64,000 nucleotides of DNA from Candidatus Anaerostipes excrementavium (GTDB lineage Bacteria > Bacillota > Clostridia > Lachnospirales > Lachnospiraceae). Both the position numbers and the translations under genes were made by a program. Numbering within the stretch: the first letter of the stretch is position 1; each line of letters opens with the position of its first letter. Positions 7,366 to 15,371 of this stretch are shown here, piece after piece. The stretch is taken from the NCBI GenBank assembly GCA_019114985.1, contig DXEM01000039.1, positions 1 through 64,000 on the forward strand, read 5' to 3'. Below the pieces are notes generated by a model. It saw nothing but the letters and a program-made list of their open reading frames with translations. It ran no database searches and was not told the origin of the DNA.

Positions 7366-7844
7366 ATCGCGTCCTCCTTTGGCGGCTCCATCCAGCCGCG
7401 CTTGATGAAATATTTTCGTAGCTTGATAAGGGCGTTGCGAACCGTAACGGTGGCCGCTGATGTAGAGAAGCCCTCAGCCTCGGCAATCTCTTTGAACGGC
7501 TTGCCCTCCCAGAACCGGGCGTACAGGCAGCTTGCCTGCCGGGGCGTTAAGGTGGCAAGGGCCTCCCGGAGCCGTTCCAGCATCAGGGCGCGGGCGGCCT
7601 CCTGTTCCCGTTCCGTTTCTTCCTCCATCAAAATATCCTCCGGGGAGAGGGCCTGTTCCGGGGAATGGTTCTCTATACCGGGTGAAGCGTCCAGAGAATA
7701 ACAGTGGTAATGCTGCTTGGCGCCATTGGCGTTCTCGGCGCGGCTTTCTTCCAGAATGGCCTCCGCCACCTCGTCCGGCACTTCTACAAAGGTGTCCTTT
7801 TTGACAATCGGGTAGTAATGCTTTTTCAGGTTGATGGTTTTCAT
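7305..7844 (-). CDS. sigma-70 region-4-like protein, paralogue 1
   Basis: A 179-residue protein. The N-terminus (MKTINLKKHYYPIVKKDTFVEVPDEV) is shared with the next two upstream genes. A sigma-70 region 4.2 helix-turn-helix follows at about residues 98-150 (LTPRQASCLYARFWEG, then KEIAEAEGFS). There is no region 2, so it resembles the small sigma-like regulators of Tn916-type elements. The start at 7844 overlaps the stop of the preceding paralogue by 4 nt. The basic C-terminal tail overlaps the DUF3847 start by 61 nt. Confidence 0.8.
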   Translation of the reverse strand: MKTINLKKHYYPIVKKDTFVEVPDEVAEAILEESRAENANGAKQHYHCYSLDASPGIENHSPEQALSPEDILMEEETEREQEAARALMLERLREALATLTPRQASCLYARFWEGKPFKEIAEAEGFSTSAATVTVRNALIKLRKYFIKRGWMEPPKEDAICTKTTPPKRNRKRMSAKKS

Positions 7845-8293
7845 AGGCTGCCTGTCCATTTCCGGCGCTCAAAATACCGGCGCAGGCTTTGGATGGCCCC
7901 CTGAATGGAGTGGCCGATCCGCGACGGGTGGACACCCTCCATCGCGGCAATGTCTTTGATTTTCATGCCCAGCACATAGCGTGCATGAAGGCGGCGGGTC
8001 TGCTTGGGCGTCAGGTGGGAGATGGCCTCATAGAGCCGCCGCATCATTTCTTCCTGCTCGGTCTGTTCCAGCACGATTTCCTCCGCCGATGGCTGCGCCC
8101 AGCCGATGGCGTCATTCTCAATCCCGTTGCCGTAATCAAGGGAGTAGTGGGCCTTGTAGCGGTACATCTTGCGCTCCCTTGCGGCCTCGGCCCGCTTGAA
8201 CAGCAGGAAGGTTTCAACGACTTCATCCGACACCTCCACAAAGGTGTCCTCCTTGCAAAAAGGGTAATACTGTTTCAGGTTGATGGTCTGCAT
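7841..8293 (-). CDS. sigma-70 region-4-like protein, paralogue 2
   Basis: A 150-residue paralogue of its neighbours. It shares the MQTINLKQYYPFCKEDTFV start, a central YSLDYGNGIENDAI segment, and a C-terminal helix-turn-helix (LTPKQTRRLHARYVLG, then KDIAAMEGVHPSRIG) matching sigma region 4.2. It is coupled by a 4-nt overlap to the downstream paralogue and separated by 10 nt from the upstream one. Without region 2 it cannot act as a complete sigma factor and is probably a regulator of transfer or excision genes. Confidence 0.8.
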   Translation of the reverse strand: MQTINLKQYYPFCKEDTFVEVSDEVVETFLLFKRAEAARERKMYRYKAHYSLDYGNGIENDAIGWAQPSAEEIVLEQTEQEEMMRRLYEAISHLTPKQTRRLHARYVLGMKIKDIAAMEGVHPSRIGHSIQGAIQSLRRYFERRKWTGSL

Positions 8294-8303
8294 AGGCGCG
8301 CCC

Positions 8304-8753
8304 TCACTCGATTGGGAGCGCGTCATAGTAGCGGCGCATATTCCGCAGGCCCCGCCGGATGGCAACGCTGACCTTGCTGCTGTGTACGCCCTCCCGCCGG
8401 GAGATTTCCGGCTGGTTGATACCGGCGATGTAATAAGCCACAATGCGGCGGCCCTGTGTGGGGGTGGCGCGGGCCAGCGCCTCCGGCAAAGCGGAAACAA
8501 GACGGAACCGGGCGGCCCGTTCCTCCTGTTCCATCACGATTTCCTCCGGCGATCTGCCATGTTCCAGCGCGTAGTTCTCCGTCCAGCTATATGCGTCCAG
8601 AGAGTAGTAGGCGCGGTGGTAGACCTTCCGGCGGTCATAATTGTACATCTCGCGCTCGGCCTGCCGCATGGCCTCCCAGACTTCATCGCTGACCTCCACA
8701 AACTCGTCATGCCGGTAGTGGGGATACATCCACCGCAGATTGATGATTTTCAT
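8304..8753 (-). CDS. sigma-70 region-4-like protein, paralogue 3
   Basis: A 149-residue member of the same tandem family. It has MKIINLRWMYPHYRHDEFVEV at the N-terminus, YSLDAYSWTENYALEHG in the middle, and a region-4-like HTH at the end (ATPTQGRRIVAYYIAG, then PEISRREGVHSSKVS). It is transcribed with paralogues 2 and 1. The pattern of identical layout with divergent recognition helices suggests different DNA targets or partial redundancy. Confidence 0.78.
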   Translation of the reverse strand: MKIINLRWMYPHYRHDEFVEVSDEVWEAMRQAEREMYNYDRRKVYHRAYYSLDAYSWTENYALEHGRSPEEIVMEQEERAARFRLVSALPEALARATPTQGRRIVAYYIAGINQPEISRREGVHSSKVSVAIRRGLRNMRRYYDALPIE

Positions 8754-8855
8754 AGGCTTACCTCCTGAAATGGGGAAAGGCGGGCAGCTTGTCCGCTGTC
8801 CGCCTCTCCGTGGGATAAGGGATAAATCCCTTTCACTTGGTAGCCTGAAAAGGGG

Positions 8856-9269
8856 TCATTCGTGGGGGTGGTTTTCAAAAAAATCTTTGAAAATTTTTCT
8901 GACCGCCACAATGGAGTCCCGGACGGAATACTTGGAGCAGCCGTAAAGGGCGGCGATCTCCGAAAAACTCAATCCGTCCAGCGCGTAGAGCAGGAACCGG
9001 CGGCGCTGGGCCTCAGTGCAAGTGTCCAGGACGGCCATGAGTTCATCCAGCGTTTCCCTGCGGCAAAGGTATTCCTCCGGTGTCTCGCCGTAAATGCCGA
9101 TGCCCTCGGTGGCAACTATGTATTCGTCAAACTCCCGGCCATCCCAATGCCGCCGCTGTTCATGGGACAGGTTCTCGGTCTTGTGGTCGGCCCGGTCAAG
9201 ATATTCATAGACTTCCAGCGTGACTTCTACGGTCACAGCTTGTCCGTTGTAATGGATGGTGACTTCCAT
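8856..9269 (-). CDS. sigma-70 region-4-like protein, divergent paralogue 4
   Basis: A 137-residue protein and first gene of the sigma-like cluster. The N-terminus differs from the other three (MEVTIHYNGQAVTVEVTLEVYEYLD). The C-terminal HTH is of the same type (CTEAQRRRFLLYALDG, then SEIAALYGCSKYSVRDS). Its RBS GGAGG abuts a 13-bp-arm hairpin at 9281-9312, so translation could be modulated by RNA folding. Confidence 0.75.
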   Translation of the reverse strand: MEVTIHYNGQAVTVEVTLEVYEYLDRADHKTENLSHEQRRHWDGREFDEYIVATEGIGIYGETPEEYLCRRETLDELMAVLDTCTEAQRRRFLLYALDGLSFSEIAALYGCSKYSVRDSIVAVRKIFKDFFENHPHE

Positions 9270-9280
9270 CTGCCTTTCCT

Positions 9281-9312
9281 CCGTTCAGATTTTTTCGGGA
9301 AAATCTGAACGG
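9281..9312. promoter_or_regulatory. perfect hairpin adjoining the Shine-Dalgarno of sigma-like gene 4
   Basis: Arms CCGTTCAGATTTT (9281-9293) and AAAATCTGAACGG (9300-9312), perfect 13-bp inverted repeat with a 6-nt loop. On the minus-strand RNA the hairpin ends directly at the GGAGG of the gene at 9269. It could be an operator or a translational control element. Confidence 0.5.
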
Positions 9313-9397
9313 GGCGGCGGGGAACGGCACCGGGGATAGCATTGAAAAACGCCCGGACAGCAGAAAGCTATTCGAGCGCAAAAAGTACGGTATTCGG

Positions 9398-9511
9398 TTA
9401 CATTCTGACAATTTTCGCACCGGCAGTTAGACGGGGCATGCTTGGTGGCCGCGCTTTTTTTGGCGGCGGCGCAAATATGGTCTGAATTTGTCGGCGGTCA
9501 GAGTGTTTCAT
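9398..9511 (-). CDS. short basic peptide, hypothetical
   Basis: A 37-codon reading frame beginning MKHSDRRQIQTIF with a very good RBS (AGGAGGG, 7 nt before the ATG at 9511) and ending at TAA 9398-9400. The product is rich in Arg, Lys and Pro. No family is recognised. It lies between the redox cargo and the sigma-like cluster. The rest of the gene gap 9270-9685 holds the hairpins listed separately and nothing else coding. Confidence 0.4.
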   Translation of the reverse strand: MKHSDRRQIQTIFAPPPKKARPPSMPRLTAGAKIVRM

Positions 9512-9579
9512 GGGCGGCTCCCTCCTAAAGCCGCCGTGTCAGCGTGTAGGCGTCACTTCTTTTGTGAGGGCATAAAGGA

Positions 9580-9612
9580 ACGGCGGCCTTGAGTGTACTT
9601 CAAAGCCGCCGT
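9580..9612. terminator. GC-rich hairpin downstream of the cargo operon
   Basis: ACGGCGGCCTT (9580-9590) pairs with AAAGCCGCCGT (9602-9612) with one mismatch. Part of the right arm (AAAGCCGCCGTG) also occurs at about 9527, a 12-bp direct repeat. A terminator or attenuator is plausible. Confidence 0.45.
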
Positions 9613-9644
9613 GATGAAATCAGGGCATGGGTATGGGCTGCTGA

Positions 9645-9672
9645 ACGACGGCTTTTTTTCTTTTGCCGTCGT
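9645..9672 (-). terminator. terminator of the flavodoxin gene
   Basis: ACGACGGC and GCCGTCGT form a perfect 8-bp stem with a pyrimidine-rich plus-strand loop, 14 bp after the flavodoxin stop codon. It is the first hairpin met by transcription of the redox cargo. Confidence 0.55.
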
Positions 9673-9685
9673 CCGGCATAATCAT

Positions 9686-10411
9686 TTATTTCTGTTCGCC
9701 AAAACCAACTTGTTCAAGCCAATCGGTTACTGCGGCTTGAGCCTCGTCTTGAGATTTTTGAGCCACAGAACCTCTAATAGAAAGGCCGCCCATAATCTTT
9801 GAATCTGGGCAAACTGCTGCAATACTGCTTTCCGTTGATGCAAGTCCGCTGCCTTCGTGAGTACAGAAAGGAATAATGGTTTTTTCCGAGAAATCATAAC
9901 TTTCAAGAAATGTGTAGACTGCCATGGGCACATCGCTCCACCAAATTGGATAACCGAGAAAAATGGTATCGTAGTTTCCCATGTTTTCTACAAAAGCAGC
10001 TAATTCAGGGCGTGCATTTTCATTTTGCTCCTGCCTTGCAATATCGGTACATTCATCATAGTTGTCAGGATAAGGTGTCACTGTACTGATTTCAAACGTG
10101 TCTCCACCCGTCTGCTCGGCAATCATATCAGCCACAATATGGGTATTGCCTTTTTCAATATTGCCGACATTGTAGTTCTCGCCTGTACGGGAGAAATACG
10201 CCACTAAAATTGTTGTATTGTTCATGTCGGAATCCTCCGTCTGCTGCTGGCGCTCACTTTGCTCCATTCCTTGCGACCCTAAATCTTTTTCCGAAACTAC
10301 GTTGGATGACAGAGTGGTGTTTTCTATCATATCAGCGGTTGCGTTGTTTCCGCAGGCTGTCAAAGAAAAAAGCAGAGAAATGTTTATTAGCAATGATAGA
10401 ACTTTTTTCAC
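9686..10411 (-). CDS. flavodoxin-domain lipoprotein
   Basis: A 241-residue protein. The N-terminus is a lipoprotein signal peptide with lipobox LTAC (Cys20), then a low-complexity linker. The flavodoxin domain covers about residues 68-238: phosphate-binding loop AYFSRTGENY, YPIWWSDVPMAVYTFLE, and PFCTHEGSGLAST. The flavin domain would therefore be on the outer face of the membrane. It is the last gene of the lower-GC redox cargo. A role in extracytoplasmic electron transfer is inferred. Confidence 0.85.
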   Translation of the reverse strand: MKKVLSLLINISLLFSLTACGNNATADMIENTTLSSNVVSEKDLGSQGMEQSERQQQTEDSDMNNTTILVAYFSRTGENYNVGNIEKGNTHIVADMIAEQTGGDTFEISTVTPYPDNYDECTDIARQEQNENARPELAAFVENMGNYDTIFLGYPIWWSDVPMAVYTFLESYDFSEKTIIPFCTHEGSGLASTESSIAAVCPDSKIMGGLSIRGSVAQKSQDEAQAAVTDWLEQVGFGEQK

Positions 10412-10432
10412 TTTTCCTCCCTCTTATGGAGA

Positions 10433-11263
10433 CTACTTTTTAGGTGCAAGAGGCCCATAGAAATAGCTGGCCGTTGCACCGCCGTCAATTAAGAAAGTTG
10501 AGCCAGTAATAAACGCGGCCTTATCGCTCATCAGAAGTTCCGCAACATTTGCAATTTCATCTGCGGTTCCCGGACGCCCGGCAGGACAGTTTGCAAACAT
10601 ATTTTTATAAAAATCACCGCGAGGGCCGTTGAACTCGTCAATCGCCAGAGGGGTCACAACAATTCCCGGAGCGATGTCATTGAGACGTGCGCCTCTTTGT
10701 CCCCACTTGACAGCCTCTGCCATCACTCGTTTTTCATTACAGCGTTTTGCCATCTGATAGGCGTGCAAAGTATCTTTAATGTTTTCTGGCTGTAATAGGG
10801 GAAGTTTAAGCAATTCTTCTGTTGGCGTAGTGGCCAGCAGTTCGTCCTCCTCAGCAGTTAAAGCGGGCATTCTCCACCCAGACTGACTGGAAATAGTAAC
10901 TCCAACACCGCCTTTTTTGATAATCTTCCCGACTTCCTCCAGCAAAACAGCGGTTCCATACAGGTCTACCTTCAAGATTGCCTCAATCGAAGCCTGACTG
11001 GGAGAAACGCCCGCGGCATTGACCAGCATAGAGACTTCACCAAAACCTTGCGCTTTTTCAATCAGCTTCATAATGGATTCACGGGAAGATAAATCCATTT
11101 CCACCGGCACAGTATCAAAGCCAGCCTCATTCATCGTGTTAGAGATTGCCTCCGCATTTTCCATTTTCTTATCGCCGATAACAATCTTCCTTCCATAACC
11201 CATTCTACGGGCAATCGCCATGCCGATCTGACCGGCACCTGTCAAAATCATTACATCTTTCAT
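10433..11263 (-). CDS. SDR-family NAD(P)-dependent oxidoreductase
   Basis: A 276-residue short-chain dehydrogenase. The Rossmann motif is TGAGQIGMAIARR, followed by NAAGVSPSQ, the Ser of the ISSQSGW loop, and the YQMAKR Tyr-Lys pair. The C-terminal FITGSTFLIDGGA is typical of SDRs. An insert of about 40 residues separates the Ser loop from YxxxK. The start at 11263 has AGGAGG upstream; the upstream in-frame ATG at 11320 lacks one. The substrate is unknown. It sits between the flavodoxin and FMN reductase genes, likely in one operon. Confidence 0.85.
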   Translation of the reverse strand: MKDVMILTGAGQIGMAIARRMGYGRKIVIGDKKMENAEAISNTMNEAGFDTVPVEMDLSSRESIMKLIEKAQGFGEVSMLVNAAGVSPSQASIEAILKVDLYGTAVLLEEVGKIIKKGGVGVTISSQSGWRMPALTAEEDELLATTPTEELLKLPLLQPENIKDTLHAYQMAKRCNEKRVMAEAVKWGQRGARLNDIAPGIVVTPLAIDEFNGPRGDFYKNMFANCPAGRPGTADEIANVAELLMSDKAAFITGSTFLIDGGATASYFYGPLAPKK

Positions 11264-11316
11264 TTGAAAATCCTCCTCGTATTCCAAAAACCTTTTTGTC
11301 ATCTCAAAGTAAATTG

Positions 11317-11859
11317 TCATACTCCTACTGTTTTGCCCATTTCATAGGCTTTCTCAAAAGATGGATGCCGGTACACATCCCCCTTATCCCATGTTCCGGT
11401 TCCATAGATAATCCCTTTTTTTGTTGCACCGGGCAGGCATCGTAAATAGCCTCGCAGTCCGGAGATCGTTTCATCCGCCGCTGAGTGCTGCGGTTCGGCA
11501 GCCGTAACAATGTAGTAAAAATCTTTATCCCGGATTTCCTGATACCTCGGCAAACAACGGTCAATCATGGTTTTCATCTGTGCGTCCATCGAGTAAAAGT
11601 ACACCGGTGTTGCCAAAACGATTACATCTGCGCCAATCAACTTCTGAAGGATATTGTGCATATCATCTTCTTTCACACACTTGTGTGACTTTGAACATCC
11701 ATAACAGGCAATGCAAGGAGTGATGTTCATTTGCCTGAGGCTGATTTTTTCCACCTCATTTCCAACCTCGGATGCCCCTTTCAAAAACTGTTCGCACAAA
11801 ACATCTGAGTTCCCGTCCTTGCGCGGACTGGCACTGATCGCTAATACTTTCACAGCCAT
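11317..11859 (-). CDS. NADPH-dependent FMN reductase-like iron-sulfur flavoprotein
   Basis: A 180-residue flavodoxin-fold protein. SASPRKDGNSDVLCEQF is the FMN phosphate-binding loop. CIACYGCSKSHKC is the Cys cluster of iron-sulfur flavoproteins, followed by ATPVYFYSMDAQMK. The start at 11859 follows AAAGGGG. Such enzymes reduce quinones, chromate or nitroaromatics with NAD(P)H; the substrate cannot be told. It is probably co-transcribed with the SDR and flavodoxin genes. Confidence 0.82.
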   Translation of the reverse strand: MAVKVLAISASPRKDGNSDVLCEQFLKGASEVGNEVEKISLRQMNITPCIACYGCSKSHKCVKEDDMHNILQKLIGADVIVLATPVYFYSMDAQMKTMIDRCLPRYQEIRDKDFYYIVTAAEPQHSAADETISGLRGYLRCLPGATKKGIIYGTGTWDKGDVYRHPSFEKAYEMGKTVGV

Positions 11860-12013
11860 TCGCCCCTTTCTTTTTTCTATATGTCTATATTTTAGAGGTT
11901 TCCGTAGGAAAGAGCAATTTGTATGTGCGGGCAAGACCATCAGAAAAACTTATGAAAAAACAGACCGTTTCTGCGCTTAACAGTTACGGTCTGTTTGCTC
12001 TAAATGATTTGCA

Positions 12014-12907
12014 CTATTCATTTTCCAGAAAGAATTTAGATTTTAGCATATCTGCGAAATCCTCGACATAGTAGCCGGAATTATCTGCTTTCCAAAACGC
12101 ACAATAAGTACGTTTGATAGGATTTCCCTTTCGAGTTAAAAGCACACGGCCAAGCGCCGGGGCAAATCCCGGTTCATTTTTACCGCCTTCTACTGGCATA
12201 AATCCCTTTCCGCTTGTTACTAAGAGACGGGCCTCCTCCAAATTGTCTGCAAATAGAAAATCTCCTTGTATCCCAACAATTTCTTTGTAGAAAGTGCGTT
12301 CTGTTTCCTGCTGTCCTGAAGATGCCACCAAGATACAAGGGATATTTTTCAAATCTTCTGTTTCAACATTTTGGAGCGCAGTAATTGGATTTCTTGCAGC
12401 AATCTCAATGTAGCACTCGCTTGTTGCCAGAATAAAATTAACATATTCATCTGAAAAAGCCCTTCGTTGGTCGCTGAGTATTAAATCGACGCCGCCACTG
12501 CGCAAGGCAGCGTATAAATCTTCATGGTTTCCGTTTATGATTTGTATGGAAACGTCTGGATATTTCTCCGAAAACTCTGCGACAGCCAAGCGAAATTCCT
12601 GCCCACTGTAACACTTTAGATAACCAATGCGCAGTTCCGCCTGATCTCTCTTTGCGATACGAACTGTCTCATTGCACATCCTTTCAAAGTCTGCAATTAG
12701 TACAAGACTTTTTCGATAGAAATGCTCACCAGCCGGTGTCAAAGAAATTTTTCGGTTTTCTCGGTTCAGGAGTTTCACCCCTAATTCATTCTCCAATGCT
12801 TGAATCTGCTGTGATATTGCTGATTGTGAAATAAAGCATTCCTCCGCTGCCTCGGTAAAACTATTACATCGAACCACTGCTTGAAAATATTTAATTTGTT
12901 TTATCAT
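12014..12907 (-). CDS. LysR-family transcriptional regulator
   Basis: A 297-residue LTTR. The winged-helix domain at residues 1-62 shows KYFQAVVRCNSFTEAAEE, SQSAISQQIQALE and LGVKLLNRENRKISLTPAG. The effector domain spans about residues 90-290 (LRIGYLKCYSGQEFRLAV). The RBS GGAGG lies upstream at 12918. It is the first gene of the redox cargo and reads in the same direction as the reductases, so it probably senses the cargo's substrate or a redox cue. The gap 12908-13070 to its right holds no gene. Confidence 0.9.
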   Translation of the reverse strand: MIKQIKYFQAVVRCNSFTEAAEECFISQSAISQQIQALENELGVKLLNRENRKISLTPAGEHFYRKSLVLIADFERMCNETVRIAKRDQAELRIGYLKCYSGQEFRLAVAEFSEKYPDVSIQIINGNHEDLYAALRSGGVDLILSDQRRAFSDEYVNFILATSECYIEIAARNPITALQNVETEDLKNIPCILVASSGQQETERTFYKEIVGIQGDFLFADNLEEARLLVTSGKGFMPVEGGKNEPGFAPALGRVLLTRKGNPIKRTYCAFWKADNSGYYVEDFADMLKSKFFLENE

Positions 12908-12979
12908 GTGGGTTTAACCTCCCATGTATCTATCCTTAGGCTACAAATTTGTTGTTGCCTCTTTCAAAGTCTCATAGCC

Positions 12980-15349
12980 CTATCTATACCAGCTAACACA
13001 GTTTATTATATTTCTTTGTCTCAAGGAATACAAGGCAGAAAATGTGTCGAAAGTGTTATAAAAACGAACAGAGGCCGCATAAGCAGCCTCTATCCGTAAA
13101 CTTAATTGAAAATCAGTTCTGACAGTATCATTTCCTCCGCCTGTGCTTTCAGCGTATTCATCAGCCCCACCCACCGCATAGGGTCGCGGGCCTTCAAGTC
13201 CTCGGTCACGCCTGCCGCCTCCATCATGCGGGGCAGCATGGTGTCCATGCGCTCCCGCGCCGCCCGGTCGATCTCCAACAGGTGCGAGTACAGCTTTTCG
13301 CTCAAAATCAAGCTGCTGTAAAGACTGGGCCGGTGTTCTTTCAGGTAGCGTTGCCGCATACGGCCATACTTGCCGATGGGGGCTTCCGGCTGCTCGGACA
13401 GTTTCAGATCGGGGATGTAGTAATCCCCGCAACGGGTATAAGTCAATTCGCTCATATTGATTCTCCTTTGCACTGTGATGGTTACATTGCGGCATTGGCC
13501 GGTAACTCGGCTCGCTGTGGCTCCTTGTGGGGCAACTGGCAATACCTTTTGCCATATCCTCGGCGCGGATAGCAGCCTTTTCCGCCTCTATCCGCGCCTT
13601 GCGCTTGGCGTTGTAGCGTTCTTCCCATTCCTTCTGCTTGCCGTTTGCCTTGCGCCGCAGATAGTTCCGATGAAGTCTGTCTTTGCGTTCCTCCTTCTTC
13701 CGCAGTTCTTCCTGTTCCTCCGGCGTGAGGGGAACCGGCTGCATGGCGGGCGGGATGTACCGGCCCACAAAGTTGAAATAAATCTCAACCTCCTGCGTGG
13801 TATCCTGACTGCCTTTCCGGGCGCGCTCGTGGACAAGGATTTTCTCGACAAACTCGTTGAGCATGGTGTTCGTCAGGGTGTCGAAGTTCTCATACTTATC
13901 AATCAGGGCAATGAACCGCTCCGCAGATTTCCGGCTCTGCTCGTAGCCGGTGACGGCCTTTTCCAGTTCCGCGATTTCATCATTCAGGGCATCCTGCTCT
14001 TTGGCATACTGGGCATCAAGGGCCGCATACCGGGCATCCGGCAGCTTGCCGAGGGCGTTGTCCTCATAGATTTTGCAAATCAGCTTTTCCAGTTCCCCGG
14101 CCCGCTTTTGGGCGACGGCCAGCCGCTTGCGCTTTTTGGAAATATCGGCGGTCTGCTGTGCGGCCTGTGTCTCCTGAACGGTGCGGATAAATTCGGCCCG
14201 GTCATTCCGTGAATACTCCGCGATAGCCCGGAGCATATCGGCAATCAGGGTCAAGACGGCCTCGGCTTTGATGCGGTGCTGTGTGGAGCAGCGGGAACCA
14301 ATGGGGTATTTCCCATACTGGCCGCAGGTGTACTGTGGAATACGCTTGCCGTTATAGGTGCGGTGGACGTACATCTTGCCCCCGCAGTCGGCGCAATACA
14401 TCAGGCCGGTCAGGGGATGGGCCTCGCCAAAGCCGTCCGGGTAGCGTCTGGCGTTGCCCCGGATGCGCTGCACATTGTCAAAGGTTTCCTGGTCGATGAT
14501 TGCCTCATGGGTATTCTCAAAAATCGTCCATTCGGTTTCATCGACATAGTGGCTTTTCTTGTCCTTGAAGTGTTTTCGGGTCTTGAAATTGATGGTGTGG
14601 CCTAAGTATTCCCGCTTTTTCACAATGTTCACGATAGTAGATGAACCCCATCCATACGGGTCTTTGACTGGCTTTGACCGGTTCACACCCTCATTGAAAC
14701 GGGAGAGATGAACGGCGGGGATTTCCACCTTTGCCTCGGACAGCAGCTTGGCAATCTGGTAAGGGCCGTAGCCTTCCATCGTCAGGGCAAAGATACGGCG
14801 GACTACCTCGGCGGCCTCGTCATCCACAAGCCAATGCTCCCGTTTCTCATCCCACAGGTAGCCGTAAATGACGGTGCCGGTCAGGTGCTTGCCGCTCATG
14901 CCTTTGGTCTTGAATACGGAGCGGATTTTTCGGCTGGTGTCGCGCGCATAAAACTCATTCATAATGTTACGGAACGGAGTAAAATCATCGTCCCCGTTCA
15001 GGCTGTCTACACCGTCATTGATGGCGATCAGCCGGACGCCTTTCTGCCGCAAAATTTCCATGACCTGACCGACTTTCAGATAGTCGCGTCCCAACCGGCT
15101 CATGTCCTTAATGACGATGGCCTCCACCCGTCCAGCCTCGACTTCCTCCATCATCGCCAGAAACCCGGGCCGGTCAAAGCGGGTTCCGGAAATGCCGTCA
15201 TCCGTGAAGTGGGTGGGGTTCGGCAGTCCGTTCCGGCGGGCGTATTCCTCCAACATCTGCTTTTGGTTGGATATGCTGTTGCTCTCGCCCTGCAATTCAT
15301 CATCGCGGCTCAAACGCTCATACAGAGGGGTGATTTTTTCGTTTCTCAT
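12980..15349 (-). CDS. large serine recombinase (TnpX-like) with probable lost stop codon
   Basis: Integrase/excisionase of the IME. Order: resolvase catalytic domain (YERLSRDD with the candidate nucleophile Ser14, then DGISGTRFDRPGF and VKDMSRLGRDYL-like motif), recombinase domain (about 165-290), zinc ribbon (YCADCGGKMYV, then CST-type Cys), long coiled coil (about 400-600). Homologues are about 550-650 residues. Here the open frame continues to 789 residues because it passes without a stop through tnpV; the last about 160 residues look non-native. A small indel near 13540-13560 is likely, since a neighbouring frame ends with TAA just before the tnpV RBS. The catalytic part is intact. The gene starts near the element end, as in Tn4451. 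Confidence 0.85.
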   Translation of the reverse strand: MRNEKITPLYERLSRDDELQGESNSISNQKQMLEEYARRNGLPNPTHFTDDGISGTRFDRPGFLAMMEEVEAGRVEAIVIKDMSRLGRDYLKVGQVMEILRQKGVRLIAINDGVDSLNGDDDFTPFRNIMNEFYARDTSRKIRSVFKTKGMSGKHLTGTVIYGYLWDEKREHWLVDDEAAEVVRRIFALTMEGYGPYQIAKLLSEAKVEIPAVHLSRFNEGVNRSKPVKDPYGWGSSTIVNIVKKREYLGHTINFKTRKHFKDKKSHYVDETEWTIFENTHEAIIDQETFDNVQRIRGNARRYPDGFGEAHPLTGLMYCADCGGKMYVHRTYNGKRIPQYTCGQYGKYPIGSRCSTQHRIKAEAVLTLIADMLRAIAEYSRNDRAEFIRTVQETQAAQQTADISKKRKRLAVAQKRAGELEKLICKIYEDNALGKLPDARYAALDAQYAKEQDALNDEIAELEKAVTGYEQSRKSAERFIALIDKYENFDTLTNTMLNEFVEKILVHERARKGSQDTTQEVEIYFNFVGRYIPPAMQPVPLTPEEQEELRKKEERKDRLHRNYLRRKANGKQKEWEERYNAKRKARIEAEKAAIRAEDMAKGIASCPTRSHSEPSYRPMPQCNHHSAKENQYERIDLYPLRGLLHPRSETVRAAGSPHRQVWPYAATLPERTPAQSLQQLDFERKAVLAPVGDRPGGAGAHGHHAAPHDGGGRRDRGLEGPRPYAVGGADEYAESTGGGNDTVRTDFQLSLRIEAAYAASVRFYNTFDTFSALYSLRQRNIINCVSWYR
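13071..13092 (-). terminator. terminator of tnpV
   Basis: AGAGGCCGC-ataa-GCAGCCTCT hairpin (one mismatch) directly downstream of the tnpV stop codon. Confidence 0.6.
13102..13455 (-). CDS. tnpV: TnpV-like transposon protein
   Basis: A 117-residue protein with the YGRMRQRYLKEHRPSLYSSLILSEKL block characteristic of TnpV of Tn4451-like elements, followed by HLLEIDRAARERMDTMLP. The ATG at 13455 has AAAGGAG 7 nt upstream. TnpV has no known enzymatic role; it usually follows the large serine recombinase, as here. The recombinase frame runs on through this gene in another register, which is abnormal. Confidence 0.8.
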   Translation of the reverse strand: MSELTYTRCGDYYIPDLKLSEQPEAPIGKYGRMRQRYLKEHRPSLYSSLILSEKLYSHLLEIDRAARERMDTMLPRMMEAAGVTEDLKARDPMRWVGLMNTLKAQAEEMILSELIFN

Positions 15350-15371
15350 GGCTGTACCTCCTGAAATGAAA

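Noticed and set aside
12980-13455. C-terminal about 160 residues of the recombinase frame as a real domain
   Set aside because: The stretch is tnpV in another frame with typical shadow composition (Arg/Gly/Ala/His-rich); better explained by loss of the stop codon.
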